Positions 41,345 to 50,716 of a stretch of DNA of 51,667 nt are shown here, piece after piece; position 1 is the first letter of the stretch; each line of letters opens with the position of its first letter. The stretch lies in NCBI GenBank assembly GCA_030430845.1, contig JAUIKE010000042.1, positions 1-51,667 of the forward strand. Reading direction: 5' to 3'. The translations under genes were made by a program, and so were the position numbers. The DNA comes from Bacteroidia bacterium (GTDB lineage: Bacteria; Bacteroidota; Bacteroidia; Chitinophagales; Saprospiraceae). Under the pieces are notes generated by a model that saw nothing but the letters and a program-made list of their open reading frames with translations, made no database searches and was not told where the DNA came from.

Positions 41345-42313
41345 ATGAAAACATCCAATTTAATAACAGGGCTCCACCATGTAACAGCCATGGCTTCAAG
41401 CCCCCAGGAAAACGTAGATTTTTATGTAGGTCTATTAGGCCTTCGCTTAGTTAAAAAAACGGTCAACTTTGATGCACCGGATGTGTATCACCTTTATTAC
41501 GGAGATGAAAGTGGTAACCCCGGTAGCATTATGACCTTTTTCCCCTTCCAAAATATGAAGCCGGGGCGGCATGGGAAGGGACAGGCAGCTACCACCACCT
41601 TTTCTATTCCAATAGGATCTGTAGAATATTGGCTGAAACGCTTTGATCAATTTAAAGTAAAGCATAAATCTCCACAAAAAAGGTTTGATGAAGTGGTCAT
41701 TTACTTCGAAGATTCTGACGGTCTCGGATTGGAATTGATTGCCAACGATAAGGATCCCAGAGCTCCATTTACTTACGGGCATATCCCTTTAGAACACGCC
41801 ATCCGTGGTTTTTACAGTGTAGAGATCTGGGAAAATACTTACGAACGTACCGAAGCTTTATTAGTAAACCAACTAGAGCATGAATTTATAGCTGAGGAAG
41901 GGCCCCGAAGAAGATATAAGGCCAAAAACGGATTGCCGGGGCAGGTGATCGATATCGTCTGGGGGGCAGATAATCCATACGGAGTAAATGGTAGCGGCAC
42001 AGTCCATCACGTGGCCTTCGATACACCCAGTGATGAAGATCAATTAAAAGTTCGAGAAGCAGTACAGTCGGCGGGCTTTAATCCCACCCCGGTCATCGAC
42101 CGCCAATATTTCCACTCGATCTATTTCAGAGAGCCGGGTGGCGTACTGTTCGAAGTAGCGACCACACCTCCAGGTTTTTCATATGATGAAGACATGGAGC
42201 ATCTTGGAACGGACTTAAAATTGCCTCCCTGGCAGGAGCACAGAAGAGCCTACATCGAAGGTTTATTAGCACCAATCGTCATAAATCCAGAAAAATATGC
42301 ATCAGCACACTAA
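41345..42313 (+). CDS. mhqO: MhqO-like ring-cleaving dioxygenase (VOC superfamily)
   Basis: A 322-residue member of the glyoxalase/vicinal-oxygen-chelate fold with two tandem modules (about 5-140 and 150-290). Expected metal ligands are in GLHHVTA (His11/12), TVHHVAFD (about residues 219-226) and LFEVATTPPGF (Glu near 273). It matches the MhqO/LinE-type group, which cleaves hydroquinone-like rings in Bacillus subtilis under control of MhqR. Length is right. Its 3' end overlaps the hydrolase gene by 17 bases, so the two are coupled. The substrate is inferred from the family and the neighbour, not from the sequence alone. Confidence 0.88.
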   Translation: MKTSNLITGLHHVTAMASSPQENVDFYVGLLGLRLVKKTVNFDAPDVYHLYYGDESGNPGSIMTFFPFQNMKPGRHGKGQAATTTFSIPIGSVEYWLKRFDQFKVKHKSPQKRFDEVVIYFEDSDGLGLELIANDKDPRAPFTYGHIPLEHAIRGFYSVEIWENTYERTEALLVNQLEHEFIAEEGPRRRYKAKNGLPGQVIDIVWGADNPYGVNGSGTVHHVAFDTPSDEDQLKVREAVQSAGFNPTPVIDRQYFHSIYFREPGGVLFEVATTPPGFSYDEDMEHLGTDLKLPPWQEHRRAYIEGLLAPIVINPEKYASAH

Positions 42314-42920
42314 AAATATAAAAAGCAGCGGAGCCTCTTTACAGGAGGCCTCCAAAGCCATGATCATGGTACATGGCCGCGGAGCCACAGCAGAGAGCAT
42401 CCTTTCTCTTTCTGACTATTTAATGGTGGAAGGATTTGCTTTGTTGGCACCTCAGGCTAGTCGGAACACTTGGTATCCATTTAGTTTTATGGCACCAAAA
42501 GAAAATAATGAGCCCGGTTTGTCTACTGGCTTGGAAGTCCTTAAGGAATTAGTGGAGGATATAAAATCTTCAGGTATCGAGGCCGAAAACATCTATTTTC
42601 TGGGTTTTTCGCAGGGCGCTTGTCTGATGAGCGAATTTGCGGCCCGAAACGCAGAGAAGTTTGGCGGCATTTTTGTCCTCAGCGGTGGTTTAATTGGCCA
42701 AAACCTGGATATTTCTAATTACTCGGGAGATTTCCAGGGAACTCCTGTTTTCCTGGGTTGTAGTGATACAGATCCGCATATTCCACTTGAGAGGGTGAAA
42801 GAATCGGCCAGCGTTTTTAAGGATATGGGAGCAAAGGTGAATCTAAAATTGTATCCGAATGGACCACATACGGTTTACGAAGATGAGATTAAAGAAGTAA
42901 ATAATATTTTGAATCAATAA
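42297..42920 (+). CDS. mhqD: MhqD-like phospholipase/carboxylesterase
   Basis: A 207-residue alpha/beta hydrolase of the phospholipase/carboxylesterase family (PF02230). Landmarks are MVHGRGATAES (about 24-34, oxyanion loop), the nucleophile LGFSQGA (about 100-106), SGGLIGQ, CSDTDPHIP (catalytic Asp, about 155-163) and GPHTVYEDE (catalytic His, about 190-192). In Bacillus subtilis mhqD is induced with mhqO-type dioxygenases by quinones, and the overlap here supports the same partnership. The start at 42297 lies within the end of the dioxygenase gene. The last codons Asn-Gln-stop open a perfect loopless palindrome. Confidence 0.88.
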   Translation: MHQHTKNIKSSGASLQEASKAMIMVHGRGATAESILSLSDYLMVEGFALLAPQASRNTWYPFSFMAPKENNEPGLSTGLEVLKELVEDIKSSGIEAENIYFLGFSQGACLMSEFAARNAEKFGGIFVLSGGLIGQNLDISNYSGDFQGTPVFLGCSDTDPHIPLERVKESASVFKDMGAKVNLKLYPNGPHTVYEDEIKEVNNILNQ

Positions 42921-42959
42921 GGAGTGATGGCCCGTACGGGCCATCACTCCTTATTGATT
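42912..42959. terminator. perfect 48-base palindrome without loop
   Basis: Two 24-base arms are exactly complementary with no spacer, centred on GGCCCGT|ACGGGCC. The left arm starts with the last two codons and stop of the hydrolase gene. The centre repeats the core at 530-543. It serves as terminator for the mhq-like pair and faces the convergent T9SS gene. Confidence 0.85.
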
Positions 42960-42999
42960 TAAGATACTGTAAAAGCATACACCAACGGAGAAATCACCA

Positions 43000-45282
43000 T
43001 CATAATTTAACTATCTTCCAACTTACCCCCTTCCCATCCGCACTAAGCCGGACAACATACATGCCGGCGGGTAAGTGAAACAGATCCCATTCTTCTCGTT
43101 GAACCCCGGGAGTCAGATTCCACTGCTCTACATTAAGCTGCTGGCCCGTTATAGTTTGCAGACTTACCTGTACCCTTTTATTTTCTACGGCTTTCACGAG
43201 AAAATTCAAAGGGCCATAGGTCGGATTTGGGAATAATTGAACAGAAGTTACTCCATTCGGCAGTCCCTCCATCACCGGGAAATCGCAAATCGGAAAATTC
43301 GGATCATAGGGAATAGCCTGGGAATAAGTAGCCTGGCATCCGGTGCTCAGATCTGTAACTTCTACAGTATAGATGGCATCTGCATCGATACAAAAGCTCA
43401 TATCACTGACCCCTTCCAGCAATTCACCGTCCTGAAACCAGCGGATCCTGAACTGTTCGGGTAAAAGATCGGGCTCGGACAGGCTTAGAATGTTATGCTC
43501 ATTAACAAAGGCAACAGAAGGCGGACTCGTTTCAAAACTTATGGTTTCAGCATCGGAAGTACTGATACACCCATCAAGAGAAGTATACACTGCCCAGTAC
43601 TGACCTTTCAGACTGACCCACAAGGAATCATCGGTGCCCACGAGAATATCCGGACTTCCCTGATACCATTGAATATTCTCCTTAAAGTCGGTGGTTAATA
43701 AAACCGAATCCCCTTCACAGATGGGCTCTTGGGCAAATTGCATGACTATGGGAGGTTCCGGTTGTTCAAAAACAAAAACCGTGTCATCGGAGGTGCTGAT
43801 ACACCCATCAGGAGAGGTATATACCGCCCAATACTTACCTTGTTGGTTGGCTAAGAGGGAATTATCGGTGCCCACGAGCCTATCCGGGCTGTCCCGATAC
43901 CATTGAATATTCTCCATAAAGTCGGTGGTTAATATAACCGTATCCCCTTCACAGATAGGATCCTGGATAGATTGCATGATCAGAGGAGGAGCCGGTTGTT
44001 CAAAAACAAAAACCGTGTCATCGGAGGTGCTGATACATCCATCAGGAGAGGTATATACTGCCCAGTATTGCCCTTTCTGGCTGACAAGTAAGGAATCATT
44101 GGTGCCCACGAGCCTGTCCGGACTATCCTGATACCATTGAATGTTCTCGTTAAAGTCCGTTGTTAGTAAAACGGTATCTCCTTCACAGATAGGGTCCTGA
44201 GTGGAGGGCGTTATTAGTGGAGGAGCCGGTTGTTCAAAAACAAAAACCGTGTCTGTAGAAGTAATGGTATCTACGGGATGTAGGATCTCAACGTTCAAGG
44301 ATAGATTTCCGTCGGAGAGATTGCCGGTTGTATTTTGATGAATGCTTACTGATCCACAATTATCATCGGCTCCTCCAAGGCCATTGTCTGCGTCAATGAC
44401 CTCCAGGACATATGTTCCTTTATCCAACGGCAGGTTCACCTGGTAAGAAACTGGTGTTTGAGCATTTGTAATAAGGTCGGTGATCAATATTAAATTGTTA
44501 TCCGGATCCAGCACATTTACTTTTAGGTCGGGCCGCCCGCCAAGAAAATCATTACACCCAACGGTATTGATGTTTATTCTGGTTAAAAAGTATCCGGTAG
44601 TATCGACCAGTCCTTGGTATTGTACCGCATAAGTTCCCGGCAGCTGGTAGTTTTGATTTGCGGGGTTTTCCTCCGTGGAGGTATTCCCATTGCCGAAATT
44701 CCAGAAATAACTGAAACCATCCTTCCCGTAGGAGGGAACATTATTTTGAAAATTTACCTCCACATTACCACAACCAACATTGTTGGCCATTTTAAACCCA
44801 TCGGTGATTCTTTCTGCCGGCTCGATCAAAATGGGAATGCGAACACTGGCGCTTTCATTTACGATTACTACCCGGACAGTAATGCTGATCTCCACAAAAT
44901 AAAGTCCCGGCTGTAAAGGAAGTCCACAAAAGCGAAGGCAACCGTCGGTTTTATCGGAGGTACTGAATTCCTTTTGGCTGGCCTCCCAGTTAATCCCGGG
45001 AGGAAGATTGGACACTCCGTTAATGGTAACTTTGCTGATGGGCAACCCGCGAGGAGCAGTGGGGTCGATCTCTGCCACAGCATCTGTGGATTTGGGTAAC
45101 CGGAAGCTGATATCCTCTGTGTAAAAAGTGCCCACCTGTCCATTGGGAGCCTGAGAAAGGAAAATGGTATCAGCCGCCAGCGATTCGGGTAAGTTGACGG
45201 AACAACCCAAACAGCCGGATTGACCGTAGCAGACATAGCCTAAAAAAAAGGATAAGAAAAGGGATAGTAGTCCTTTGGTCAT
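43000..45282 (-). CDS. T9SS-secreted protein with PKD, C2-like and triple Ig-like repeats
   Basis: A 760-residue extracellular protein. The signal peptide covers residues 1-20 (CYGQ). An N-terminal putative-Ig region (about 25-165) is followed by a PKD domain (about 170-225, YFWNFGNGNTSTEENP), a C2/DVUA-like beta domain (about 232-330), then three 78-residue repeats (about 352-585) that each carry DPICEGD, QWYQDSPD and GCISTSD. The C-terminus (about 680-760, VQLFPNPTYGPLNF to WKIVKL) is a type A T9SS sorting domain, so the protein is exported and attached to the surface. No catalytic domain is visible; adhesion is the likely role. Confidence 0.9.
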   Translation of the reverse strand: MTKGLLSLFLSFFLGYVCYGQSGCLGCSVNLPESLAADTIFLSQAPNGQVGTFYTEDISFRLPKSTDAVAEIDPTAPRGLPISKVTINGVSNLPPGINWEASQKEFSTSDKTDGCLRFCGLPLQPGLYFVEISITVRVVIVNESASVRIPILIEPAERITDGFKMANNVGCGNVEVNFQNNVPSYGKDGFSYFWNFGNGNTSTEENPANQNYQLPGTYAVQYQGLVDTTGYFLTRININTVGCNDFLGGRPDLKVNVLDPDNNLILITDLITNAQTPVSYQVNLPLDKGTYVLEVIDADNGLGGADDNCGSVSIHQNTTGNLSDGNLSLNVEILHPVDTITSTDTVFVFEQPAPPLITPSTQDPICEGDTVLLTTDFNENIQWYQDSPDRLVGTNDSLLVSQKGQYWAVYTSPDGCISTSDDTVFVFEQPAPPLIMQSIQDPICEGDTVILTTDFMENIQWYRDSPDRLVGTDNSLLANQQGKYWAVYTSPDGCISTSDDTVFVFEQPEPPIVMQFAQEPICEGDSVLLTTDFKENIQWYQGSPDILVGTDDSLWVSLKGQYWAVYTSLDGCISTSDAETISFETSPPSVAFVNEHNILSLSEPDLLPEQFRIRWFQDGELLEGVSDMSFCIDADAIYTVEVTDLSTGCQATYSQAIPYDPNFPICDFPVMEGLPNGVTSVQLFPNPTYGPLNFLVKAVENKRVQVSLQTITGQQLNVEQWNLTPGVQREEWDLFHLPAGMYVVRLSADGKGVSWKIVKL
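43526..44227 (-). repeat. three tandem 234-bp coding repeats
   Basis: Units 43526-43759, 43760-43993 and 43994-44227 are exactly 234 bp (78 codons) each. The last two are nearly identical at DNA level (both open with GGTTGTTCAAAAACAAAAAC on the plus strand); the first is more diverged. A partial fourth start follows at 44228. Such identity suggests recent duplication or gene conversion, so copy number may vary between strains. Confidence 0.9.
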
Positions 45283-45398
45283 TTTGCTTGGTTTTAAGAG
45301 ATCAGTAATCGGTTATTTATATTTTTTTTGGGATCAGGCATCAGCACTACTTAAAACTAAACAATTTCCCTCAAACCCAAATTATGGGCTTGTATATT

Positions 45399-45450
45399 GA
45401 ATGCTAATAATAATCCGCCGCCGGGAGGCGGTGGATTATTATTAGCATTC
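45399..45450. repeat. 24-bp near-perfect palindrome
   Basis: GAATGCTAATAATAATCC plus CGCCGCC pairs with its complement around a short GGGA loop, with one G-T wobble. It lies between divergent genes, so it is unlikely to be needed as a terminator. Confidence 0.75.
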
Positions 45451-45718
45451 CATGCACACCTCTAGAATTCAGGTATGCAAGCACCCATGACTAGCTCTGA
45501 AAATCAAAGGCTTAGTTATCTTACTGATGGCTCAAAAATATCTTTAGCATAAAAAAGTTGGTATTAAGCAGCAAAAATTCTTACTTTGTCGTTTCATTAG
45601 TACACGCATTGAGATTCTCATCAACTTAGTATGTAAAATCCTTTCATTAGTATTTCCAAAACTCTCATAACAACACGTCTTTACGGAAATTCCTCTAGTA
45701 ATTGTTTGACTAATCACA

Positions 45719-45827
45719 AGCAGGCAATCTTGAGTGCCTCAAAGTTTGTGTAAAAACGCTTGTTTCGCCTGGCGAAGGATTTTTGTGTTTTTACCCAAGC
45801 TGAGAAGAGCTCAAGTCTTATGCCTGC
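45719..45827. ncRNA. nested stem-loop region upstream of SusC gene
   Basis: An outer stem (45719-45733 with 45810-45827, GCAGGCA/TGCCTGC), an inner stem of the TTTGTGTAAAAAC/GTGTTTTTACCC kind (about 45744-45758 and 45785-45797) and a terminal hairpin TTCGCC-T-GGCGAA (45764-45776) stack into one 109-base structure about 200 bases before the SusC start. The TGTGTAAAAACG part resembles the ends of the composite palindromic element, so it may be a diverged copy of that element and not an RNA gene. Confidence 0.35.
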
Positions 45828-46023
45828 CATTTAGATTCTCTGGTTTTTTGTATTGGAACGATCGTTTCCAGGTGCACATGTATTTGTCATGGCACTTTTG
45901 GAGTAGGTATTCCTGAAAAAGGAATATGGCTAAACGGGCTTTTTGTGCCCTGTCGTTTCGGGCCATACATCAATACGGACTTTTTTAATCACCCATAATT
46001 TTCAAACATTAAACAAAGAAATC

Positions 46024-49000
46024 ATGAAAAGACTGTTAACCATGCTCCTATTGCTGGCATGTTCTGTTTCATTTGCCTTCGCACAGCGGACGGTCAGAGG
46101 AACAGTAGCGGACAGCAGGGGAGAGCCGTTAATCGGCGTAAATGTTATTGCTAAAGGGACCACAACCGGTACAATCACTGATGTAGATGGTAGTTTTGAA
46201 CTCAATGTGCCGGATGAAGTCAATGAATTGGTGATAAGTTATGTAGGATTTACAACTCAGGAAATCGTGATACCGTCCTCTGGCGTCTTATCCATCACTA
46301 TGCAAGATGGGGTGACGCTGGAAACAGCCGTTGTGACAGCTCTGGGGATTTCCAGAGACGAAAAAGCCTTATCGTATTCGGTACAGCAATTGGAATCGGA
46401 AGATATCGTAGCCACGCAGGCCCGAAGTCCTTTAGAATCATTGAAAGGAAAGGTGGCCGGCGTTCAGCTGATTACGGCGTCCGGAGCACCAGGAGCCTCT
46501 ACGAACGTAAAATTAAGGGGGATTTCCTCTTTTACGGGAAATAACGAACCCTTATTTGTTGTAGATGGAATACCGGTGAATAATGTGTCGAACAACAGTG
46601 GTGGTCAGCTAACCGGTGCAGTGGATGGGGGAAATGCCATTAGCGACATCAACCCGGAGGACATTGCCTCTATCAACGTATTGAAAGGAGCTTCGGCTGC
46701 GGCTCTTTACGGCTCAAGAGCTGCCAATGGTGTTATCCTGATCACGACCAAGAAGGGAGAAGGCGCCAAAAGTCAGACCGGGGCACGGGTTGATTTTAGC
46801 CAGTCAGTTGCCTTTGAACGTGTATTATTGCTGCCGGAACTGCAAAATCAGTTTGGGCAGGGACAGAACGGCGACAATCAATCCTTCCTGAATGACCAGG
46901 AAAGTTGGGGGGACGCCTTCGACAGAAGCCTCCGTCCTTACGGCGCTATCATCGGAGATCCTTCCAGTGAGTTTTTTAACAAACAACGCTATAAGACTTA
47001 TCAGGCACTGGATAACAATATCCGGGAGTTTTTTGACATTGGACAAACCTCTACCACCAACATATCTATTTCAGGTGGTAATGCTAATTCTTCCCTCCGA
47101 GTGGGTGGTTCTTACACCGATCAAAGCGCCATTGTTCCGAATACCGGCCTGACGCGGGGAACCGTGAATCTGAGTGGAACACATTCTTTCAATGAGCGCT
47201 TCAACGGAGCGGTTTCTTTTAATTACATCAAGCAGCAAAATGATCTGGTTGTCAACGGACAGGGTGGAGAAGCTCCACTGAATCAGGTATTACAGACAAG
47301 CCGCGACATCAGCTTGCGGGAGCAGAGGGATCTGGATAACATCTATAATGGCGTAGATTGGTATTATACTCCTTTTATTCAAAATCCATTTTTTAATCTG
47401 TATGAAGATACATACAACAAAGACATGGATCGATTCTACGGGAGTGTAAACTTGAGTTATAATGTACTGCAGGCGGACAATCAGTCTCTGACACTCAGAA
47501 CGATTCTGGGAGCGGATGTTATCACAGACGACCGACGCAGGTACAAGGAAAGAAGAATTGCTTCATCATTGAGCCCGAATAGTGGAGCGGACGAAGCTGG
47601 TTTTATTCGCGATGAATCCTATACGGACAACCAGTTTGATGTCAACCTGACGGCCACTTATACTCGTCAAATAAATAGCGATCTGGGTGCTACGCTTCTG
47701 GTAGGGGGGAATTTCAACCAACGTTCCTCCAAGGATTTTGTAGCGAGTGTTTTAGGAACAACTTTACCTGATTTCGCCAATTTTAGTAACGGCACCGGGG
47801 CAGCCAGTGTAAATATTATAGAAGGTAAAAGAAGATTGTTCGGTGCTTTCGGCCGACTGGAATTTGATTATAAAAGCTGGCTTTATGTTGGAGGTACTTT
47901 CCGTCAGGACTGGTCGTCGACGCTGCCGGCATCTAACCGATCATTTGGTTATCCGTCAGTTTACGGTAGTTTGGTCATAAGCGATCTGCTTGATCTTTCA
48001 ACCAACAGTCCGATCAACTTCCTGAAAATACGGGCCAGTTATGCAGAGGTTGGAAACGATGCTCCTGTTTACCTGACCAACTCTACCTTTACTTCTCCTA
48101 CTATAGCCGGTGTTCCAATTCAGGGTAATTTTGCTCAGACAGGATTTCCTTTTAATGGGGTAGGAGGCTTCACACAGAGTGACCGGATTGGGAATCCTAA
48201 TCTTCAGCCGGAAAGAACCAAAGAGGTTGAATTAGGTATTGACCTTCGTATCCTGGACAACAGAATAGGCATTGATGCGACCTATTTTAACCGTAAATCC
48301 GTAGATCAGATCATTCGCAATGCACAGACGGCCCCTACCAGCGGCTTCCGTTTCCAGGTGATCAATGCCGGGGAAATGCGCAATAAAGGCCTCGAATTGG
48401 TATTGGATCTGGTACCTGTCAGAACACGCGACTTCGAATGGAGCATTACCACGAACTTTACCAAGATAGACAATGAGGTGATTTCTTTACTAACGCCCGA
48501 AAATGATGCTGAGCAGTTGGGGATCGGATTTGGTTTGGCGAACTATACCTTCAATGCCATCGAAGGACAGCCGTACGGGGTGATTCAGGCACCGACTGCC
48601 CTGAGAGACCCCAATGGTAACATGGTGGTAGATGGCAACGGCCTACCTCAACAGGCGCCTAATCCAGCCTTTTTTGGTTCGGTGCAGCCCGATTGGTTTG
48701 GCGGCTTGCGTACGAAAGTGTCGTGGAAAGGATTGACGGCTTCTGCATTGGTGGAACACAGCCAGGGAGGCGTTGTGTATAGTCGGACGGTCGGGCAGAT
48801 CTACTTCAATGGATCCGCTGCCGAAACGGCCTTTAATAATCGGGAGCGTTTCATTATCCCATTCTCTGTTGTAGATAATGGCGATGGAACTTTTTCTCCG
48901 AACACCACACCGATTGACTATGCCAGCAACAACATTCGCGGCTACTGGAATGCCATCAATACTTTTGGGGAATACCTGGTTGTGGATGCTTCCTTTACCA

Positions 49001-49251
49001 AATTACGTGAGCTGACCTTGTCTTACACGCTTCCTAGAAGCATGTTGGACAGATTACCCTTTAAGGGTTTAACGATCGGTCTTTTTGGTAGAAACCTTTG
49101 GATCCATACACCGGACGATAACACATACATTGATCCGGAAGTAAACTCCTTTACCTCAGGTAATGGTAATACCGGAAACCTTCAGGGCTTTGAGTTTGGT
49201 ACACTACCATCCACCAGCACCTATGGTATCAATCTTAGAATAACCCTCTAA
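46024..49251 (+). CDS. susC: SusC/RagA family TonB-linked outer-membrane protein
   Basis: A 1075-residue TonB-dependent importer. The signal peptide covers residues 1-21. A CarboxypepD_reg-like domain (about 23-105, VRGTVADSRGEPLIGVNVIAKGT) is followed by the plug (about 115-240, with GVQLITASGAPGASTNVKLRG, EPLFVVDGIPVNN and the SusC signature INVLKGASAAALYGSRAANG) and the 22-strand barrel ending TYGINLRITL. It works with the SusD-like lipoprotein encoded 11 bases downstream to import a substrate, commonly a glycan oligomer or peptide. The frame opens at 45943, but ATG 46024 starts the signal peptide. No enzyme gene in the locus reveals the substrate. Confidence 0.96.
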   Translation: MKRLLTMLLLLACSVSFAFAQRTVRGTVADSRGEPLIGVNVIAKGTTTGTITDVDGSFELNVPDEVNELVISYVGFTTQEIVIPSSGVLSITMQDGVTLETAVVTALGISRDEKALSYSVQQLESEDIVATQARSPLESLKGKVAGVQLITASGAPGASTNVKLRGISSFTGNNEPLFVVDGIPVNNVSNNSGGQLTGAVDGGNAISDINPEDIASINVLKGASAAALYGSRAANGVILITTKKGEGAKSQTGARVDFSQSVAFERVLLLPELQNQFGQGQNGDNQSFLNDQESWGDAFDRSLRPYGAIIGDPSSEFFNKQRYKTYQALDNNIREFFDIGQTSTTNISISGGNANSSLRVGGSYTDQSAIVPNTGLTRGTVNLSGTHSFNERFNGAVSFNYIKQQNDLVVNGQGGEAPLNQVLQTSRDISLREQRDLDNIYNGVDWYYTPFIQNPFFNLYEDTYNKDMDRFYGSVNLSYNVLQADNQSLTLRTILGADVITDDRRRYKERRIASSLSPNSGADEAGFIRDESYTDNQFDVNLTATYTRQINSDLGATLLVGGNFNQRSSKDFVASVLGTTLPDFANFSNGTGAASVNIIEGKRRLFGAFGRLEFDYKSWLYVGGTFRQDWSSTLPASNRSFGYPSVYGSLVISDLLDLSTNSPINFLKIRASYAEVGNDAPVYLTNSTFTSPTIAGVPIQGNFAQTGFPFNGVGGFTQSDRIGNPNLQPERTKEVELGIDLRILDNRIGIDATYFNRKSVDQIIRNAQTAPTSGFRFQVINAGEMRNKGLELVLDLVPVRTRDFEWSITTNFTKIDNEVISLLTPENDAEQLGIGFGLANYTFNAIEGQPYGVIQAPTALRDPNGNMVVDGNGLPQQAPNPAFFGSVQPDWFGGLRTKVSWKGLTASALVEHSQGGVVYSRTVGQIYFNGSAAETAFNNRERFIIPFSVVDNGDGTFSPNTTPIDYASNNIRGYWNAINTFGEYLVVDASFTKLRELTLSYTLPRSMLDRLPFKGLTIGLFGRNLWIHTPDDNTYIDPEVNSFTSGNGNTGNLQGFEFGTLPSTSTYGINLRITL

Positions 49252-49262
49252 ATAATAACAAA

Positions 49263-50714
49263 ATGAGACTCAATAATAAATTTTATTTACTAACCATGCT
49301 GTTTATGGTGATCGGTGTGGTTTCCTGTGATGATGCACTCGACATCAATGAATCACCCAATAACCCAGCGAGGTCGACTCCTGCTCTTACCTTACCATCT
49401 GGTATGTTGTACTCGGGGCAGACCGTAGGCCTGGACTTTGCGCTGGTCAGCGGATTTATTGCTCAATACTGGACGCAGTCGCCTCAGGCCGGCCAATATG
49501 AAGTATATGACCGCTACAACTATAATGGCAATGCCACCCAGTCGGGTTGGCAGAACTCCTGGTATGGAGCTATGGCCGATCTCAAGTACGTAAAAGAACA
49601 AGGTGTTGAAGATGGCCTGAACAACCATGCTGCCATTGCTACTTTATTACTGGCCTACCAGTATCAAGTACTTGTAGATCTCTTCGATCAGGTGCCTTTT
49701 GATGAAGCCTTAAATGGCGATGAAGGCGTATTGCAGCCTGGATACCAGAGTGGTGAGGAGGTATATGACCGGATCATTGCTTTGATCGACGAGGGGCTCG
49801 ACTTAATTGTACCCGGAGGTATTGCACCCGGAGCGGAAGATCTGATGCTACAGGGAGATATGGAGATGTGGGAAAAATTTGGCAATACCCTCAAGTTGAG
49901 AATGTACATGCGTCAGTCCGAAGCGCGTCCTTCAGTTGCACAAGCCGGTATTCAGGCATTGGAGAACTCCGGAGCAGCCTTTTTAGGTAGCGGAGAAAAC
50001 GTTGCCATTGCTTACCCGGGGTCCAACGGTAACCAAAACCCACTTTACAGCGGAGATGTGAGTGCGAACCCGGGACTAGGTAATGTAAATATTTCCGGCA
50101 GTGCCTCTGTGATCACTCCAATGTTGGATGCTGGAGACCCCCGAGTTGACTTTTATTACGACCCCGCTGTGAATTCGGGCAATCATGTCCCGATCATTCA
50201 GGGAGAGGGCGTAGAGGAAGACGGAAGTGAAGAACGCGACGACTTTTCCACGCCGGATGCTGCCAATGTAGCTGGGCCAAGTACACCGGTTTATTACATA
50301 ACGGGGCATGAAAGTTTGTTCCTTCAAGCAGAGGCCATTGCTCGCGGTTGGATGAGCGGAGACGCTAAAACAGCTTATGATGCAGCAATGGAAGCAGCCT
50401 TTTTGTTCGCTGGTGGCAATGACGCTTCCAGCCTGATCGCAGACGGAGGTGCCTATGCTTACCAGGGCTTAGAAAGCATCCATTACCAAAAATGGTTGTC
50501 TATGGCCGGTACCCAATGTGTGGAAGGCTGGTCTGAGTGGAGACGGACGGATACGCCTCAATTGGAGCAATCCACCGAAGGAACGGCGGCAAACCTGAAT
50601 GGTAGTCAATTCCCAAGAAGGGCTTTTTATCCAGTCGTAGAATTATCCAACAACCCGAACGCACCAGCCAATACCAACATAGGTGACCCGGTTTGGTGGG
50701 ACGTGAGTGAATAA
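49263..50714 (+). CDS. susD: SusD/RagB-like nutrient-binding lipoprotein
   Basis: A 483-residue SusD-like protein of the SusD-like_2 group (PF12771). The lipobox VVSC gives Cys23. Helical TPR-like segments with NPARSTPALTLPSG, AIATLLLAYQYQVLVDLFDQVPFDEAL (about 120-146), WEKFGNTLKLRMYMR and FLQAEAIARGW are typical, and the C-terminus ends IGDPVWWD. It caps the SusC barrel on the cell surface and captures ligand. It begins 11 bases after the SusC gene, so both are in one operon. Length is typical (about 480-550). Confidence 0.94.
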   Translation: MRLNNKFYLLTMLFMVIGVVSCDDALDINESPNNPARSTPALTLPSGMLYSGQTVGLDFALVSGFIAQYWTQSPQAGQYEVYDRYNYNGNATQSGWQNSWYGAMADLKYVKEQGVEDGLNNHAAIATLLLAYQYQVLVDLFDQVPFDEALNGDEGVLQPGYQSGEEVYDRIIALIDEGLDLIVPGGIAPGAEDLMLQGDMEMWEKFGNTLKLRMYMRQSEARPSVAQAGIQALENSGAAFLGSGENVAIAYPGSNGNQNPLYSGDVSANPGLGNVNISGSASVITPMLDAGDPRVDFYYDPAVNSGNHVPIIQGEGVEEDGSEERDDFSTPDAANVAGPSTPVYYITGHESLFLQAEAIARGWMSGDAKTAYDAAMEAAFLFAGGNDASSLIADGGAYAYQGLESIHYQKWLSMAGTQCVEGWSEWRRTDTPQLEQSTEGTAANLNGSQFPRRAFYPVVELSNNPNAPANTNIGDPVWWDVSE

Positions 50715-50716
50715 GA

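Larger units (their letters stand above)
45283..46023. other. 741-base gap with two large structured elements
   Basis: No credible gene. The gap separates the divergent T9SS gene and the SusC gene. It contains the palindrome at 45399-45450 and the nested stem region at 45719-45827, described separately. No promoter of the usual TTG...TAnnTTTG form was found for the SusC gene. Confidence 0.5.
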
